The translations under genes were made by a program, and so were the position numbers. From SIG440 sp045586925 (GTDB lineage Bacteria > Bacillota > Clostridia > Monoglobales > Monoglobaceae), in the NCBI GenBank assembly GCA_045586925.1, contig JAZNBG010000005.1, forward strand, positions 1 to 64,000: DNA of 64,000 nucleotides. Direction: 5' to 3'. The notes beneath the pieces are model-generated. The model ran no database searches, had not been told where the DNA came from, and was given only the letters and a program-made list of their open reading frames with translations. Below are positions 33,834 to 43,466 of the stretch, piece after piece (positions within the stretch are counted from its first letter, which is position 1; the number at the start of each line of letters is the position of its first letter).

Positions 33834-35357
33834 TCATTTTTTAATTAATTTTTCTACTATATTTCTGTCAATCTTCTTAATCTCTCCAATCTCTTTATAA
33901 ACTTTTATGGTAGTTTCCTTTTCTTCCTTCATTGCGAGAACATTCTTTTGCTTTTTCTTTAGTTCTTTGATTTTGTCCTCGACAGTTATTTGTTCTCGTT
34001 CCAGTTTTGTGGATAATCTCATATACTCATCATCTGTCACCTGAGCATCCATTAACTTCTGGAACAGCTTTTCCTTATTTCTTTTTAATCTGTCAAGCTT
34101 ATCAACTTCAATCTGAAGTTCTCTCTTTAACAAATTTAATTCGCTTGTTGATATGATAACCTCTTCCTTGAACTTTGCTAATTTTTCTTTGCTGTTTAAC
34201 ATTACAGTTTTAATAGCATCATTAATTATAGCTATCAAATCATCTTCGCGTATCTTTTTAACATAGCAACCCAGATTATTTTCCGTCAAAGTTGGAGTCT
34301 GACAGAAAAGCACACGATTTTTTGACCATATGTAATAATTTCTTCCACAGCATCCGCAAACGACCTTGCTACTGAATAATGTTGTGCCCAATGTAACACC
34401 TTTCCGAGATTTACTCTCTTTAGATTTAGTCTTATTGAACAGTTCATCGCTAACAATCGCTTCGTGAGTATTTTCAACAATTATCCACTTGTCTCGTGGA
34501 ACTCTGGTGGCTGTTTTGCCACGGATTTTATCCACCTTATATCTTCCGAATATGAGTTTCCCGGTATACTGTTCGTTATTAAGCATTTTGTAAAGGATCG
34601 TCCGAGTCCACATATTCATTTCCGGAATTCTACCATCATCCATAAGCTTGTTGTATTTAAAATGCAGACGGGGAACAAGAAATTTTTCATCATTCAGATA
34701 CTTTGCAATCGCATCATATGTCATCCCCTGGCTTCGCATCTCAAATATCTTTTTTACAACTTCTGCAGGCTCTCTGTCCAGTATAAGCTTTTTGTTTTCA
34801 TTAATAATATATCCATATATCTTCTGAAAACCGATATATTCTCCATTTCGGGCTTTGGATTGAAAGCTTGTCTTGATTTTCTTTGAGGCATCCTGCGCAT
34901 AGATTTGCGAGATGAGGTTTTTGATAGATATTTCAAATCCACCGGTATCCCCTACATAATTGTTGCTGTCATAGCAGTCGTTAATTGCAATAAACCGTAA
35001 TCCTGTATACGGGAAGATTTCCTCTATGTAGTGACCTACTTCAATGCTATTTCTCCCAAAACGTGAAAAGTCTTTAACTATAATAACATTTATTATTCCG
35101 CTTTCAGCAAGTTCAAGCATTCGTTTAACTCCAGGTCTTTCAAAGTTTGTTCCGGAGTATCCGTCATCACAAAATTCTTCAATTTCATAATCCTTGAACT
35201 CTTCATTTTCATTGATATATTGATGGATTAAATCTCTCTGAGCTTTAATGCTATTGCTTTCATCCTGTTCAAAGTCATCATCAGATACAGACAAGCGCAT
35301 ATATATTGCTATAATCTTACCCAATATAAACACCGCCGTTTTTGATGATATCTTCAA
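33834..35357 (-). CDS. Large serine recombinase 3
   Basis: About 507 residues. N-terminal resolvase domain with catalytic Ser in IAIYMRLSVSD and VKDFSRFGRN; then the recombinase domain and a zinc ribbon (VVCGCCGRNYY and a later LGCYV). A C-terminal coiled coil follows. The start is uncertain: the given ATG overlaps the upstream gene by 41 bp, while a TTG near 35324 after GGCGGTG overlaps it by only a few bases. It is the last of three tandem recombinases and probably cuts and joins att sites of the element. Confidence 0.9.
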   Translation of the reverse strand: MKISSKTAVFILGKIIAIYMRLSVSDDDFEQDESNSIKAQRDLIHQYINENEEFKDYEIEEFCDDGYSGTNFERPGVKRMLELAESGIINVIIVKDFSRFGRNSIEVGHYIEEIFPYTGLRFIAINDCYDSNNYVGDTGGFEISIKNLISQIYAQDASKKIKTSFQSKARNGEYIGFQKIYGYIINENKKLILDREPAEVVKKIFEMRSQGMTYDAIAKYLNDEKFLVPRLHFKYNKLMDDGRIPEMNMWTRTILYKMLNNEQYTGKLIFGRYKVDKIRGKTATRVPRDKWIIVENTHEAIVSDELFNKTKSKESKSRKGVTLGTTLFSSKVVCGCCGRNYYIWSKNRVLFCQTPTLTENNLGCYVKKIREDDLIAIINDAIKTVMLNSKEKLAKFKEEVIISTSELNLLKRELQIEVDKLDRLKRNKEKLFQKLMDAQVTDDEYMRLSTKLEREQITVEDKIKELKKKQKNVLAMKEEKETTIKVYKEIGEIKKIDRNIVEKLIKK

Positions 35358-36981
35358 ATATATTGGAAAACTTATAACAGATTTCTATTTGATTATCGCC
35401 TGACAAATTAATTCTTTCAATGAACGCATCAACAATTTCCTTTGTAAGATAGTTATTTTTTTCAAACTGAAGCAGTTTATTAAACCAGTTTTGTCGATCA
35501 AGCCTTTCTTTTATATACTTTTCTCTATTGATTTTAAGGCTTTCAAGCATTTGTTTATATCGCTCCTTCTTTTCTTCATATCCTGAAACAAGTGCGTTAT
35601 ATTCAGCATCTGTTATCTTGTCGGCTCTAAAATCATCAAATAGATTATTTCGCAAGACATCAATGTCTTCAATTATTTGTGTACATCTGGTGATATCCTC
35701 CTCATATTCAGTCAAAACTTTAGATTTTGCATTTAAAATAACCTTTATGTTTTTTACAGCCATACATATATATAACTGCAACGAGCCATATACAACTTCG
35801 CAAAGTTCGTCTTCATTTATTTTCTTGAAATCACAATGCGTCTGCTTACCTCGTGAGTCTGATGGACAAGCATAATAGATATGACTTACATTACCTGCAT
35901 TGTCCAATTTATATTGCTTGACCAATTTTGCTCCACAACAGCCGCAATACAGATTATTAAATACATACGGGACATTTCTCTTTTTTGTTGCGGAACTTCG
36001 TTTGCTTTTTTCCAGTTTCACTTGTGCCATTTCGAAAAGTTCATCCGAAACAATAGAATCATGTGCGTTTGGAACAATATTCCGTTCCTCTAGCTTTGTT
36101 ATTCTCAATGGCTCTTTTCTGTACATATCTATCCTTGTTTTGCCAAGCACGAGATAACCAACATATAAGGGATTACTGAGTATAACTTTGACAGTATGTG
36201 TATTCCATACAGCATTGGCCCATCTTTTGTTTTTGGAAATACCGCTTTTTATCTTATACTGTGCCGGTGATATTACTCCTTCATCATTAAGCTGTCTGCT
36301 TATCTCCACAATCGACATATCCTGAATAGTGAACATATCAAATACTCGTCTGACAATGGGCGCAACTTCCTCGTCGATTTCAAGTCTGCCCAATTTTGTT
36401 TCGCTCTTTTTATATCCAAAAGGTGCAAAGGCGGATATGAACAAACCATTATCAATAGTATTTCGTCTGCTGATTCCTACTTTTCTTGATGCTTCTCTGG
36501 CATAGTTCTCATTGATCAGATTTTTGATTGGCAATAAGATATCTTCAATCGCAGAATTATTCCCGTATAAAGAATCATAATCATCATTTATTGCAATAAA
36601 TCTTGTGTTGTAGCGTGTAAAAAACTTATATATGTAATATGCCGCCTCTAGATGGTTTCTTCCAAACCGAGATAGGTCTTTCACAACAATACAGTTATAT
36701 TTACCCTCAATTACACCTTTAATCATTGCTTCAAAACCAGGTCTTTGAAAACTTAGTCCAGACTCTCCATTATCACAGAACACATCACATAACATCAAGT
36801 CTGCTTTTGTATTTATGTAGTTTGTTACAAACTGTTCCTGGTCACGGAGGGTATTCGCATTACCTCTGTGCCTGAAATCCTCAGTTGACAAACGTATATA
36901 AGCTGCAGTTCTGTAGATAGAGGTAATTTGCTCTTGGTTGGTTCTTTCGGATAGCATTGTTTCTTTGCTTTTTCGTGCCAT
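35317..36981 (-). CDS. Large serine recombinase 2
   Basis: 554 residues. Catalytic Ser32 in AAYIRLSTED, the VKDLSRFGRNHLEAAYYI helix region, DNGESGLSFQRPGF, zinc ribbon NLYCGCCGAKLVKQYKL with a later Cys pair, then coiled coil. Starts 17 bp after the first recombinase, with GGGAGG upstream. Different enough from its neighbours that it is not a recent duplicate. Confidence 0.93.
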   Translation of the reverse strand: MARKSKETMLSERTNQEQITSIYRTAAYIRLSTEDFRHRGNANTLRDQEQFVTNYINTKADLMLCDVFCDNGESGLSFQRPGFEAMIKGVIEGKYNCIVVKDLSRFGRNHLEAAYYIYKFFTRYNTRFIAINDDYDSLYGNNSAIEDILLPIKNLINENYAREASRKVGISRRNTIDNGLFISAFAPFGYKKSETKLGRLEIDEEVAPIVRRVFDMFTIQDMSIVEISRQLNDEGVISPAQYKIKSGISKNKRWANAVWNTHTVKVILSNPLYVGYLVLGKTRIDMYRKEPLRITKLEERNIVPNAHDSIVSDELFEMAQVKLEKSKRSSATKKRNVPYVFNNLYCGCCGAKLVKQYKLDNAGNVSHIYYACPSDSRGKQTHCDFKKINEDELCEVVYGSLQLYICMAVKNIKVILNAKSKVLTEYEEDITRCTQIIEDIDVLRNNLFDDFRADKITDAEYNALVSGYEEKKERYKQMLESLKINREKYIKERLDRQNWFNKLLQFEKNNYLTKEIVDAFIERINLSGDNQIEICYKFSNIFEDIIKNGGVYIG

Positions 36982-36997
36982 CTTGGTGTTCCCTCCC

Positions 36998-38644
36998 TTA
37001 CACCGCCTCGGAACATATTAGTTGTTCCGATTTAATGTTGTCGGAGATTTTATTAAGCTCATCCAATTCGGCTTGATAAACAAATCGTATATCTACCGTC
37101 TTATCAGGACTGAACACAACATTTTTAACAAACAAAGCAACTGCTTCCCGTTTAAGCTCGCCTATATTTCTATATTGCTTAAACATCTCTAACCATGAGT
37201 CATTTCCTTTTCCGATGTTTTGTGCCGCTTCGTGTTTAACGCGAAGAATTTCCAAAGATTTTTCTGCATCTTCCAGCATCGATGTCTTTATTTTTCGGAG
37301 TCTTTGGTATTCTTTTTCATTTAAAACTCCGCTTAAATGCTTATCACGAAGAAAACTAATAGAATTTTCAATTGACATTATTTCATTTTTCTTCTCATTA
37401 ATATCCATAAGCAAAATACTATTTATGCTGTCTGTTATTGAGCATCTCTCGTGATTTTCCAGATAATAGTTCACATCAATCATACATTTTATGTGAAACT
37501 GTAGTGCTTTTAAAACAACTTCTTCTGCCTCATTATATGGAACCATTGGCACATCGCAGGATTTATTGCTCTTATTGCAACATACAAGGTAAGGGTATTT
37601 TCCATACTTAGTGTTTTTTACCTTCCTTATCATTTTCCCGCCGCATTTTCCGCATCTGACCATTCCTGATAGTGGATAAACCGTGGTCTGCGATGGTGAA
37701 ATACGTGTTTCAAGTTCAAGTAATCTCTCAACTGCTTTAAAATGCGTCAAAGGAATAATTGCCTCATGGGTATCATCTACAACAGTCCACTTATCTTTTT
37801 CAACGGGTTTGGATTTTTTACACTTAAATGTAGGCTTTGTAGTACGTCCCTGAACTAATGAACCACAATAAATCTTATCTGAAAGTATATTTCTCACTTC
37901 TGTTGCACACCATTTGCAAACCGGCTTGCGTTGAAGCGTAGGAGTGTATTTACTGTTCTGACTTTTTTTATATTCAGCCGGAGACTTAATACATCTTTCA
38001 TTCAGTTCATCAGCAATACTATTAACGCTTTGCCCCTTAAGCATCATGTGGAATATTTCTTTTACAACAAATGCCGCATATTCATCAACGATTAGATGAT
38101 GTCGGTTTTCAGGATCTTTTAAGTAACCATATGGCGCAAAGTTTTTAACACACTCACCTGATTTTCTCTTTGTATCAAGCTGCGATCTGATTTTAACTGA
38201 AATATCACGACAATAATTATCGTTCATAATATTTTTAATTGGTATCAGGAACATATCCGTTTCGCTTGTATCGTTATTACTGTCATAGTGGTCGATTATT
38301 GAGATGAACCTGATCCCCTTTTCTGGAAATACCACCTGCATGTATCTGTCACATTCATAATGATTTCTACCAAAACGAGAAAGGTCTTTTACAATAATAC
38401 AATCAATTTTGCCAGAATCAACATCTCTCATCATCTCATTGAATCCGGGACGGTCAAAATCAGATCCACTTACACCGTCATCGACATACTTCTTCGTAAA
38501 AACCAAATCATTATGGTCATTGATGTACATACGAATCATCTTTTCCTGATTAACAATACTGTTACTTGCAGTAGCAATAGAGTCATCTTCTTTTGACAAG
38601 CGCAAATACATTGCGCATCTGAACACTTTTTCTTTTTTAGACAT
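36998..38644 (-). CDS. Large serine recombinase 1
   Basis: 548 residues. Catalytic Ser17 in CAMYLRLSKED, VKDLSRFGRNHYECDRYM, DDGVSGSDFDRPGF, zinc ribbon MVRCGKCGGKMIRKVKN with CCNKSNKSC, and a C-terminal coiled coil. First gene of the three-recombinase operon; AAAGGAG precedes the ATG. Runs of three serine recombinases occur in some Clostridia transposons and integrative elements (from memory). Confidence 0.93.
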   Translation of the reverse strand: MSKKEKVFRCAMYLRLSKEDDSIATASNSIVNQEKMIRMYINDHNDLVFTKKYVDDGVSGSDFDRPGFNEMMRDVDSGKIDCIIVKDLSRFGRNHYECDRYMQVVFPEKGIRFISIIDHYDSNNDTSETDMFLIPIKNIMNDNYCRDISVKIRSQLDTKRKSGECVKNFAPYGYLKDPENRHHLIVDEYAAFVVKEIFHMMLKGQSVNSIADELNERCIKSPAEYKKSQNSKYTPTLQRKPVCKWCATEVRNILSDKIYCGSLVQGRTTKPTFKCKKSKPVEKDKWTVVDDTHEAIIPLTHFKAVERLLELETRISPSQTTVYPLSGMVRCGKCGGKMIRKVKNTKYGKYPYLVCCNKSNKSCDVPMVPYNEAEEVVLKALQFHIKCMIDVNYYLENHERCSITDSINSILLMDINEKKNEIMSIENSISFLRDKHLSGVLNEKEYQRLRKIKTSMLEDAEKSLEILRVKHEAAQNIGKGNDSWLEMFKQYRNIGELKREAVALFVKNVVFSPDKTVDIRFVYQAELDELNKISDNIKSEQLICSEAV

Positions 38645-38772
38645 AAAAAAATTCGCTCCTTTTTTAAAAATGGAACGAAACCAGTATATTTATGCATACA
38701 AAAACACATATGGCTTTTCATATGTTATTTCGTATTTATATTCAGTTTGCGAAAACTTCGTGGTTCGAATAT

Positions 38773-38801
38773 ATTATAACATATAAAGGTTTATTTTACA
38801 A
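38773..38801 (-). promoter_or_regulatory. Promoter of the recombinase operon
   Basis: Minus strand -35 TTGTAA (38796-38801), 17-bp spacer, -10 TATAAT (38773-38778). The 129-nt leader to the ATG holds GGAACGAAA near 38670, inverted relative to TTTCGTTCC near 38812. Confidence 0.6.
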
Positions 38802-38846
38802 GACCTATTATTTCGTTCCTGCTATATTTTTTATTTATCTTACAAA

Positions 38847-39095
38847 CTACAACGACAAAAGTCCGTCTACACATTCACCTATGGTGCAATCTGTATCATC
38901 AGAAAGTGTTGTTTTAACTACGTACTTCCCAATCTTAAAAACGAATGGGTTCTTTATTTTCTCCAGAACATCCTCCATTCTTTCCTTAGGAGGCAAATCG
39001 CATCTTACATCAATGGTTGAAATATCAACCAAGGAGTCCCTATCAAGTTCTTCTTCGGGTATATGTCTGAAATTTTTTAATTCTTCTATTTTCAT
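38847..39095 (-). CDS. DUF6870-like small protein of the mobile element
   Basis: 82 residues from ATG 39095, chosen for the near-perfect ribosome site GGAGGTGATT upstream; longer versions begin inside the promoter. MKIEELKNFRHIPEEELD, LVDISTIDVRCDLPPKERM and IGKYVVKTTLSD fit DUF6870 (recognised from memory), a small family often found in Clostridia mobile elements. Function unknown. Confidence 0.7.
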   Translation of the reverse strand: MKIEELKNFRHIPEEELDRDSLVDISTIDVRCDLPPKERMEDVLEKIKNPFVFKIGKYVVKTTLSDDTDCTIGECVDGLLSL

Positions 39096-39162
39096 TGGGA
39101 AATCACCTCCAAAAATCATTTGGTGCAACATAGTTGTTGTCGTTTCTCTTTTGCACACCTTC

Positions 39163-39206
39163 ATAATAACATAGGTCTTGACTTTTGTCAATGGTTTGTG
39201 TATAAT
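39163..39206. promoter_or_regulatory. Overlapping divergent promoters (DUF6870 and DUF6076 genes)
   Basis: Plus: TTGACT (39178-39183), 17 bp, TATAAT (39201-39206). Minus: TTGACA (39186-39191), 17 bp, TATTAT (39163-39168). The two -35 boxes form the inverted repeat TTGACttttGTCAA, so the polymerases must compete for it. Confidence 0.65.
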
Positions 39207-39247
39207 ATTTTTAAAGAAATTTATTTTGCACCCGAGGAGGCTATATA

Positions 39248-40348
39248 ATGCAGGTTTTTGATGTGGTATATAAAAAAGAAAATATGTTGCAGTGCAAATT
39301 CAGCGATAATTTTATTCATCCTGATTATCTGGGAACAGAATTCCCTCTTGGACATCATCTGATAAATGCGATTGTATTGGATATATTAAAAGTTGAAAAA
39401 TACTATAGTAATTTGATTAAAACATATATAGCCTATCTTGATGACCAAAGCGAAATAAATTTTAAAAAATATGAAGCAGCGTTGTTTCAGATAGATGACT
39501 ATTGCATATACCTGCACGAAACCACTCATACTCTCCTTACTGCAATAAAAAAAATACACCCTGACTATTCGTTGGGTGACTTGATTGATTTTATAGATAC
39601 ATTCAAGCCTCAGGAAAAGCTGGAACTAACAGAACAATTAAGAAAGATACAAAAAGATGGGCAAATACAACTTAAAGAACGCTTGAAACTGTGGAATATT
39701 GCAGCAGGATTTTTACTGGACAAATTTAACTCGTTTACTGATACAATCAGCAGAGATATTTATGATATATGTAACTCCCCTATCGGGGCTAAATGTCTTA
39801 ATCGACTTAACGGATTAGATACAAGAAGAAAAATAGATTTATTCAGGATGCAATTTCCTACCTGCCTAAGTGTTGATTTAGGAAACTCCGTTAATTCAAA
39901 ATTCTTTTATTCTCAGCTTGCAAATGAGGGAAGCATAGTATCATCTATTTCACAATATACAACAGAACAATTAATGTATTATGACTTGTTCACTTCCTTA
40001 GAAAAAGATTTACCTTTTAAATTATGTAAAAACTGCAACAAACCGTTTATACCAAAAGGAAGACCCGATTCCCTGTATTGCGACAGAATAATGCCCGGAT
40101 TCAAATATAAATGTGTTTCAATCGGTGCTCAGAACGCTTACAAAAGCAAGCAACCGGATATTGAAGTGGAATTTTACGCTGCTCGTAAGCGTTATAGCAC
40201 CAGGTCTCTCCGTAATCCTCTTCTCAAGCCTGAATTTGACGTCTGGAAAATTAAAGGCAAAGAAAAACTCATCGCATGCAGAAATGGTGAAATTTCTGCC
40301 GATGAGTTTAAAAGTTGGTTTATGGATGATGAATGGACAAAAAGTTAA
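39248..40348 (+). CDS. DUF6076-like protein with zinc ribbon
   Basis: 366 residues, soluble, mostly helical N-terminus. Near 255-290 a Cys4 site: LCKNCNKPFIPKGRPDSLYC and a later C in YKC. This matches DUF6076 (recognised from memory), found on Clostridia mobile elements. No enzymatic motif seen. It is divergent from the DUF6870 gene. Confidence 0.65.
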   Translation: MQVFDVVYKKENMLQCKFSDNFIHPDYLGTEFPLGHHLINAIVLDILKVEKYYSNLIKTYIAYLDDQSEINFKKYEAALFQIDDYCIYLHETTHTLLTAIKKIHPDYSLGDLIDFIDTFKPQEKLELTEQLRKIQKDGQIQLKERLKLWNIAAGFLLDKFNSFTDTISRDIYDICNSPIGAKCLNRLNGLDTRRKIDLFRMQFPTCLSVDLGNSVNSKFFYSQLANEGSIVSSISQYTTEQLMYYDLFTSLEKDLPFKLCKNCNKPFIPKGRPDSLYCDRIMPGFKYKCVSIGAQNAYKSKQPDIEVEFYAARKRYSTRSLRNPLLKPEFDVWKIKGKEKLIACRNGEISADEFKSWFMDDEWTKS

Positions 40349-40412
40349 ACAGCAAAAGGATGTAAAGGTCTAACATATTTAATTCGGAAAAAGTATTTGA
40401 GTTTCTTTCCAA

Positions 40413-40453
40413 AAAAGGTACCGTAGCAGTAGTATTGCTATGGTACCTTTTTA
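40413..40453 (+). terminator. Terminator after the DUF6076 gene
   Basis: 17-bp stem (AAAAAGGTACC... with ...GGTACCTTTTT), one G-U pair, loop of 7. Also suits as the outer edge of the mobile element. Confidence 0.85.
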
Positions 40454-40469
40454 TATATTAAACTTATCT

Positions 40470-40746
40470 TTATTTTTTATACATCGGCCCAAAGTTCGCG
40501 CAAGCTCTGTAGTTAGAGCCCTCTTTATCCATACCGAAGGCATTCCACGCAGCCGGGCGGAAAATGTCTTTTTCCGGCATGTTGTGCATAGCTACCGAGA
40601 TGCGGAACATAGGGCACAGGGTAATTAAATCCGCACCAATGTGACCATGAGAGATAGCGCCATGGTTAGCGTCCCAGCAGTTCATAGCTGTAAGCATCCA
40701 TAAAGGGGCCTTCCTTACCGTCACAGTTCGGTGCAAACCGCGTACA
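40470..40746 (-). pseudogene. fucI: L-fucose isomerase remnant, frameshifted
   Basis: The C-terminal about 90 codons of FucI: RFAPNCDGKEGPFMDAYS in one frame, then AMNCWDANHGAISHGHIGAD, HNMPEKDIFRPAAWNAFGMD and ACANFGPMYKK in another. The frame changes near 40690 by a small indel. The N-terminal 80% is missing; at about 40746 it is joined to an unrelated fragment. The stop codon is intact. Confidence 0.8.
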
Positions 40747-40960
40747 GGGTCAGGTATAGTCTGTTCTTTTCCATTGTTGCATTTCTTACAGTTTTCTCAA
40801 AAAACCGCTTTATCAATTCTCCAAGTTTTTCATCATTATGGTAGCAGGTAAGATGAAGCATTAGCCAATTTTCCGGAAATCCAAATTTATATGTAGCTTT
40901 AGTGGTTCTATCATATGCAACATGACATTTTTCTAAAACATCTAACGATACCAATATCAA
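40721..40960 (-). pseudogene. Unrecognised gene fragment fused to the fucI remnant
   Basis: An open stretch of 79 codons including GFPENWLMLHLTCYHNDEKL. No ribosome site or proper start; it reads into the fucI remnant in the wrong frame. I do not recognise the parent. Confidence 0.4.
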
Positions 40961-41002
40961 AGATAATCAAAATTGTTTTTTCAATGTCTTTGATACGTCT
41001 GC

Positions 41003-41149
41003 TCAGATTTCGCCATTTTCCTCTTTTTCAAGAGATTCCATTTGATAAACAGTGCATAATCCTCGATCATTAAAGCTAAATAAATATCCACCAAAGATTG
41101 CGCCATCTTGCCTCTCCTCTTTGATTTTAGAAAATGCTTCAATTTTCAC
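41003..41149 (-). pseudogene. N-terminal fragment of a sialidase-like (BNR-type) protein
   Basis: 48 codons from GTG 41149 with AAAGGAG upstream: VKIEAFSKIKEERQDGAIFG and YLFSFNDRGLCTVYQMESL. This resembles the first strand repeats of beta-propeller proteins found in Clostridia glycan loci (a weak recognition). A stop then cuts the frame. Confidence 0.45.
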
Positions 41150-41185
41150 AGCTGGTCTCCTTTTTAGTAAATAAAATCAATGTGT

Positions 41186-42733
41186 TTAAGCTTCTGCAAT
41201 TATAAAGCTCACACTCTTCATAATAAGAGTTGTTCCTTCAAGCTCAACATTCTGAGAAATTAAGACTTTACTCATTGAAGGCAAAGTGTATGTATGTTCA
41301 TATTTGGAAGGATTTATTGCAATATAGTATTTTTTATTATTACCTGTTCGTTCATAAACAAATGGATAGCTATTTAAAAGAACTTTAAATTCACCATCAG
41401 CCTGAAGTGCAGGAATCTCCCTACGCAAGGATGTGAGTTTTTTTACAAGATGCAAAATTGAATTTTTGTCTTTTAGCTGCTTTTCAACAGTAGGTGCACT
41501 ATCCCTCTTGTCTGTTGGCAAATAGGGATTATCACTTTCAGAAAAACCGTGGTTTTTTCCCTCATTCCATTGCATTGGTGTTCTTGAACCAGTTCTAACA
41601 TAGCCGCCTTCTCTTGAAGGTAGGCCTTCTATATAATCCATTCCAATTTCATCACCATAATAAACAACTGGCACACAAGGTACTGTGAAAATGAATGCCA
41701 TTGCGACCTTTATTTCGTCTGGAGTGCGTTTGTATGCAAGGCGCTGCATATCGTGATTTCCTGTTATCATGCAAGCATAGCCCTTTCCTTTTATGACTTT
41801 TAGATCTTCGGTAATCTGGTCTATAAAATGATTAATATTTCCCTTTCCTTCCAAACCAAAATAACTATCTCCAACATGAATAGGAGTGGTATTTCTTCCC
41901 TTTTCGTGTCTAAAAAGAGAAGCATACGCTTTCGTTTCATGATTGTAAAAGTCAAGATCGAAGCCTGCTGGAATGGATTCATTAGGGTAATCCCATTCCG
42001 CGATAAGTATATTCTCCGGATGATTTTTATCTAGATATTCACGTATTTCCTGCCAGAAAGCCGTAATTGCAACCTTATCAGGATCGCCCTTTATAAGACT
42101 AGCAGCCATATCAACACGGAAACCATCTGCACCAAGTTTTAACCAAAAGTCCATAATTTTTTTCAATTCTTCCTTCATTGCAACGCAATCCGGATGGCCA
42201 ACTGGCAGTTCCCACGGATTATCAGGATTCGGATTGGCATATCCGTAATTTAGTGCCGGTTGGCTCCAAAAAAAATTGAGCAAGCATTTATTGTCTCTTT
42301 CTCCAAGGGCTGCCAGACCAGGTCCTGGTCCTCCACCAATGGTTGCACATGTCCATATATATCTGTTGGAATATTTATTTTTTTCGAACTTTCCAGATTC
42401 TTTAAACCATGGATGATCCACCGAAGTGTGTCCAGGTACAAGATCAAAAATAACTTTTATATTGCGGTTGTGCGCTTCCTTACATAAACGTACGTAGTCT
42501 TCTATAGTGCCATATCTTTCTGCAACACTATAATAATCAGTCACGTCGTACCCCGCATCGCGAAAACTACTACTATTGATAGGATTTAACCAAATAGCAT
42601 TAACCCCCAGTGACTGAATATAATCCAATTTTTCTATAACACCTTGTAAGTCACCGATTCCGTCTCCATTTGTATCGTTAAACGATGCCGGAAAAATTTG
42701 ATAAATAATAGCATTATTTAACCATTTATTCAT
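41186..42733 (-). CDS. GH13 alpha-glucosidase/alpha-amylase family enzyme
   Basis: 515 residues, no signal peptide, so probably cytoplasmic. Catalytic set visible: nucleophile Asp208 in GADGFRVDMA, acid/base Glu246 in IAEWDYP, and Asp328 in ITGNHDMQ. IYQIFPASFNDTNGDGIGD at the start and a C-terminal beta domain complete the GH13 plan. Likely acts on short alpha-glucosides. It is the first of nine or more co-directional genes counted from the left, but is the last transcribed. Confidence 0.93.
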   Translation of the reverse strand: MNKWLNNAIIYQIFPASFNDTNGDGIGDLQGVIEKLDYIQSLGVNAIWLNPINSSSFRDAGYDVTDYYSVAERYGTIEDYVRLCKEAHNRNIKVIFDLVPGHTSVDHPWFKESGKFEKNKYSNRYIWTCATIGGGPGPGLAALGERDNKCLLNFFWSQPALNYGYANPNPDNPWELPVGHPDCVAMKEELKKIMDFWLKLGADGFRVDMAASLIKGDPDKVAITAFWQEIREYLDKNHPENILIAEWDYPNESIPAGFDLDFYNHETKAYASLFRHEKGRNTTPIHVGDSYFGLEGKGNINHFIDQITEDLKVIKGKGYACMITGNHDMQRLAYKRTPDEIKVAMAFIFTVPCVPVVYYGDEIGMDYIEGLPSREGGYVRTGSRTPMQWNEGKNHGFSESDNPYLPTDKRDSAPTVEKQLKDKNSILHLVKKLTSLRREIPALQADGEFKVLLNSYPFVYERTGNNKKYYIAINPSKYEHTYTLPSMSKVLISQNVELEGTTLIMKSVSFIIAEA

Positions 42734-42792
42734 ACATCTCTACCTCCTGTATATTATTCGGCTTGGAATTTGCTAACTTTATATATCGGCAT

Positions 42793-43434
42793 TTAATCAT
42801 TAAAATTTTTATGGAATATATTTTCAAATACATTTAACCAACTGTTTGCAATCAAGCCATGTCCTGCCGTTGTTGGATGAACACCATCACTTGTCCAAAA
42901 GTCAACAGGTGCTTTTTTTAGTGCTTCATCAAAAAGTTCTTGTAACGGAATTGTTTTAATTCCATATTTCTTAGCTAATTTTCTCACAACCTCACGTCTT
43001 TTAGCCACTTCAGCTAAAAAATATTCCCAATGTGTCTCTGTTGCAGTATAACGCAATATATATGGTTCCATAAGCACAATGCTGATATTAGGTAAAGCTT
43101 CTATGGTTTCTGTAATTAACATATCATATATTTTTTCAAACTTTTCTGTTTCCACGCCATTTTGTACTTCTAATTCATGCCATACATCATTTACTCCAAC
43201 TAAAATGGTTAAAAAGTCTGGGCTAAGATTGATACAATCAGCTTTCCATCTGGCATATAAATCAACAACCCTGTCCCCACTTATTCCACGATTATAGACT
43301 TTATAAGTATCTGGGAATCGAAAACCAAGGTTACCGCTTACCATATTTACATATCCCAATCCAGTACAATCTTTATCATCTCTTATACGTCCTACATCTG
43401 TTATAGAGTCACCCTGAAACAAAATCGTTTTCAC
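42793..43434 (-). CDS. SGNH/GDSL hydrolase
   Basis: 213 residues from GTG 43434, with AAGGAG 10 nt upstream; the longer GTG start at 43467 has no site and overlaps the upstream stop. Motifs: FQGDSITDVG (Ser), NRGISGDRV (Gly), VGVNDVWHE (Asn) and DGVHPT (Asp-His). Intracellular carbohydrate esterase, probably deacetylating oligosaccharides. Confidence 0.92.
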   Translation of the reverse strand: MKTILFQGDSITDVGRIRDDKDCTGLGYVNMVSGNLGFRFPDTYKVYNRGISGDRVVDLYARWKADCINLSPDFLTILVGVNDVWHELEVQNGVETEKFEKIYDMLITETIEALPNISIVLMEPYILRYTATETHWEYFLAEVAKRREVVRKLAKKYGIKTIPLQELFDEALKKAPVDFWTSDGVHPTTAGHGLIANSWLNVFENIFHKNFND

Positions 43435-43466
43435 AACCAACACACTCCTTGTATATTTGTTTGCCA

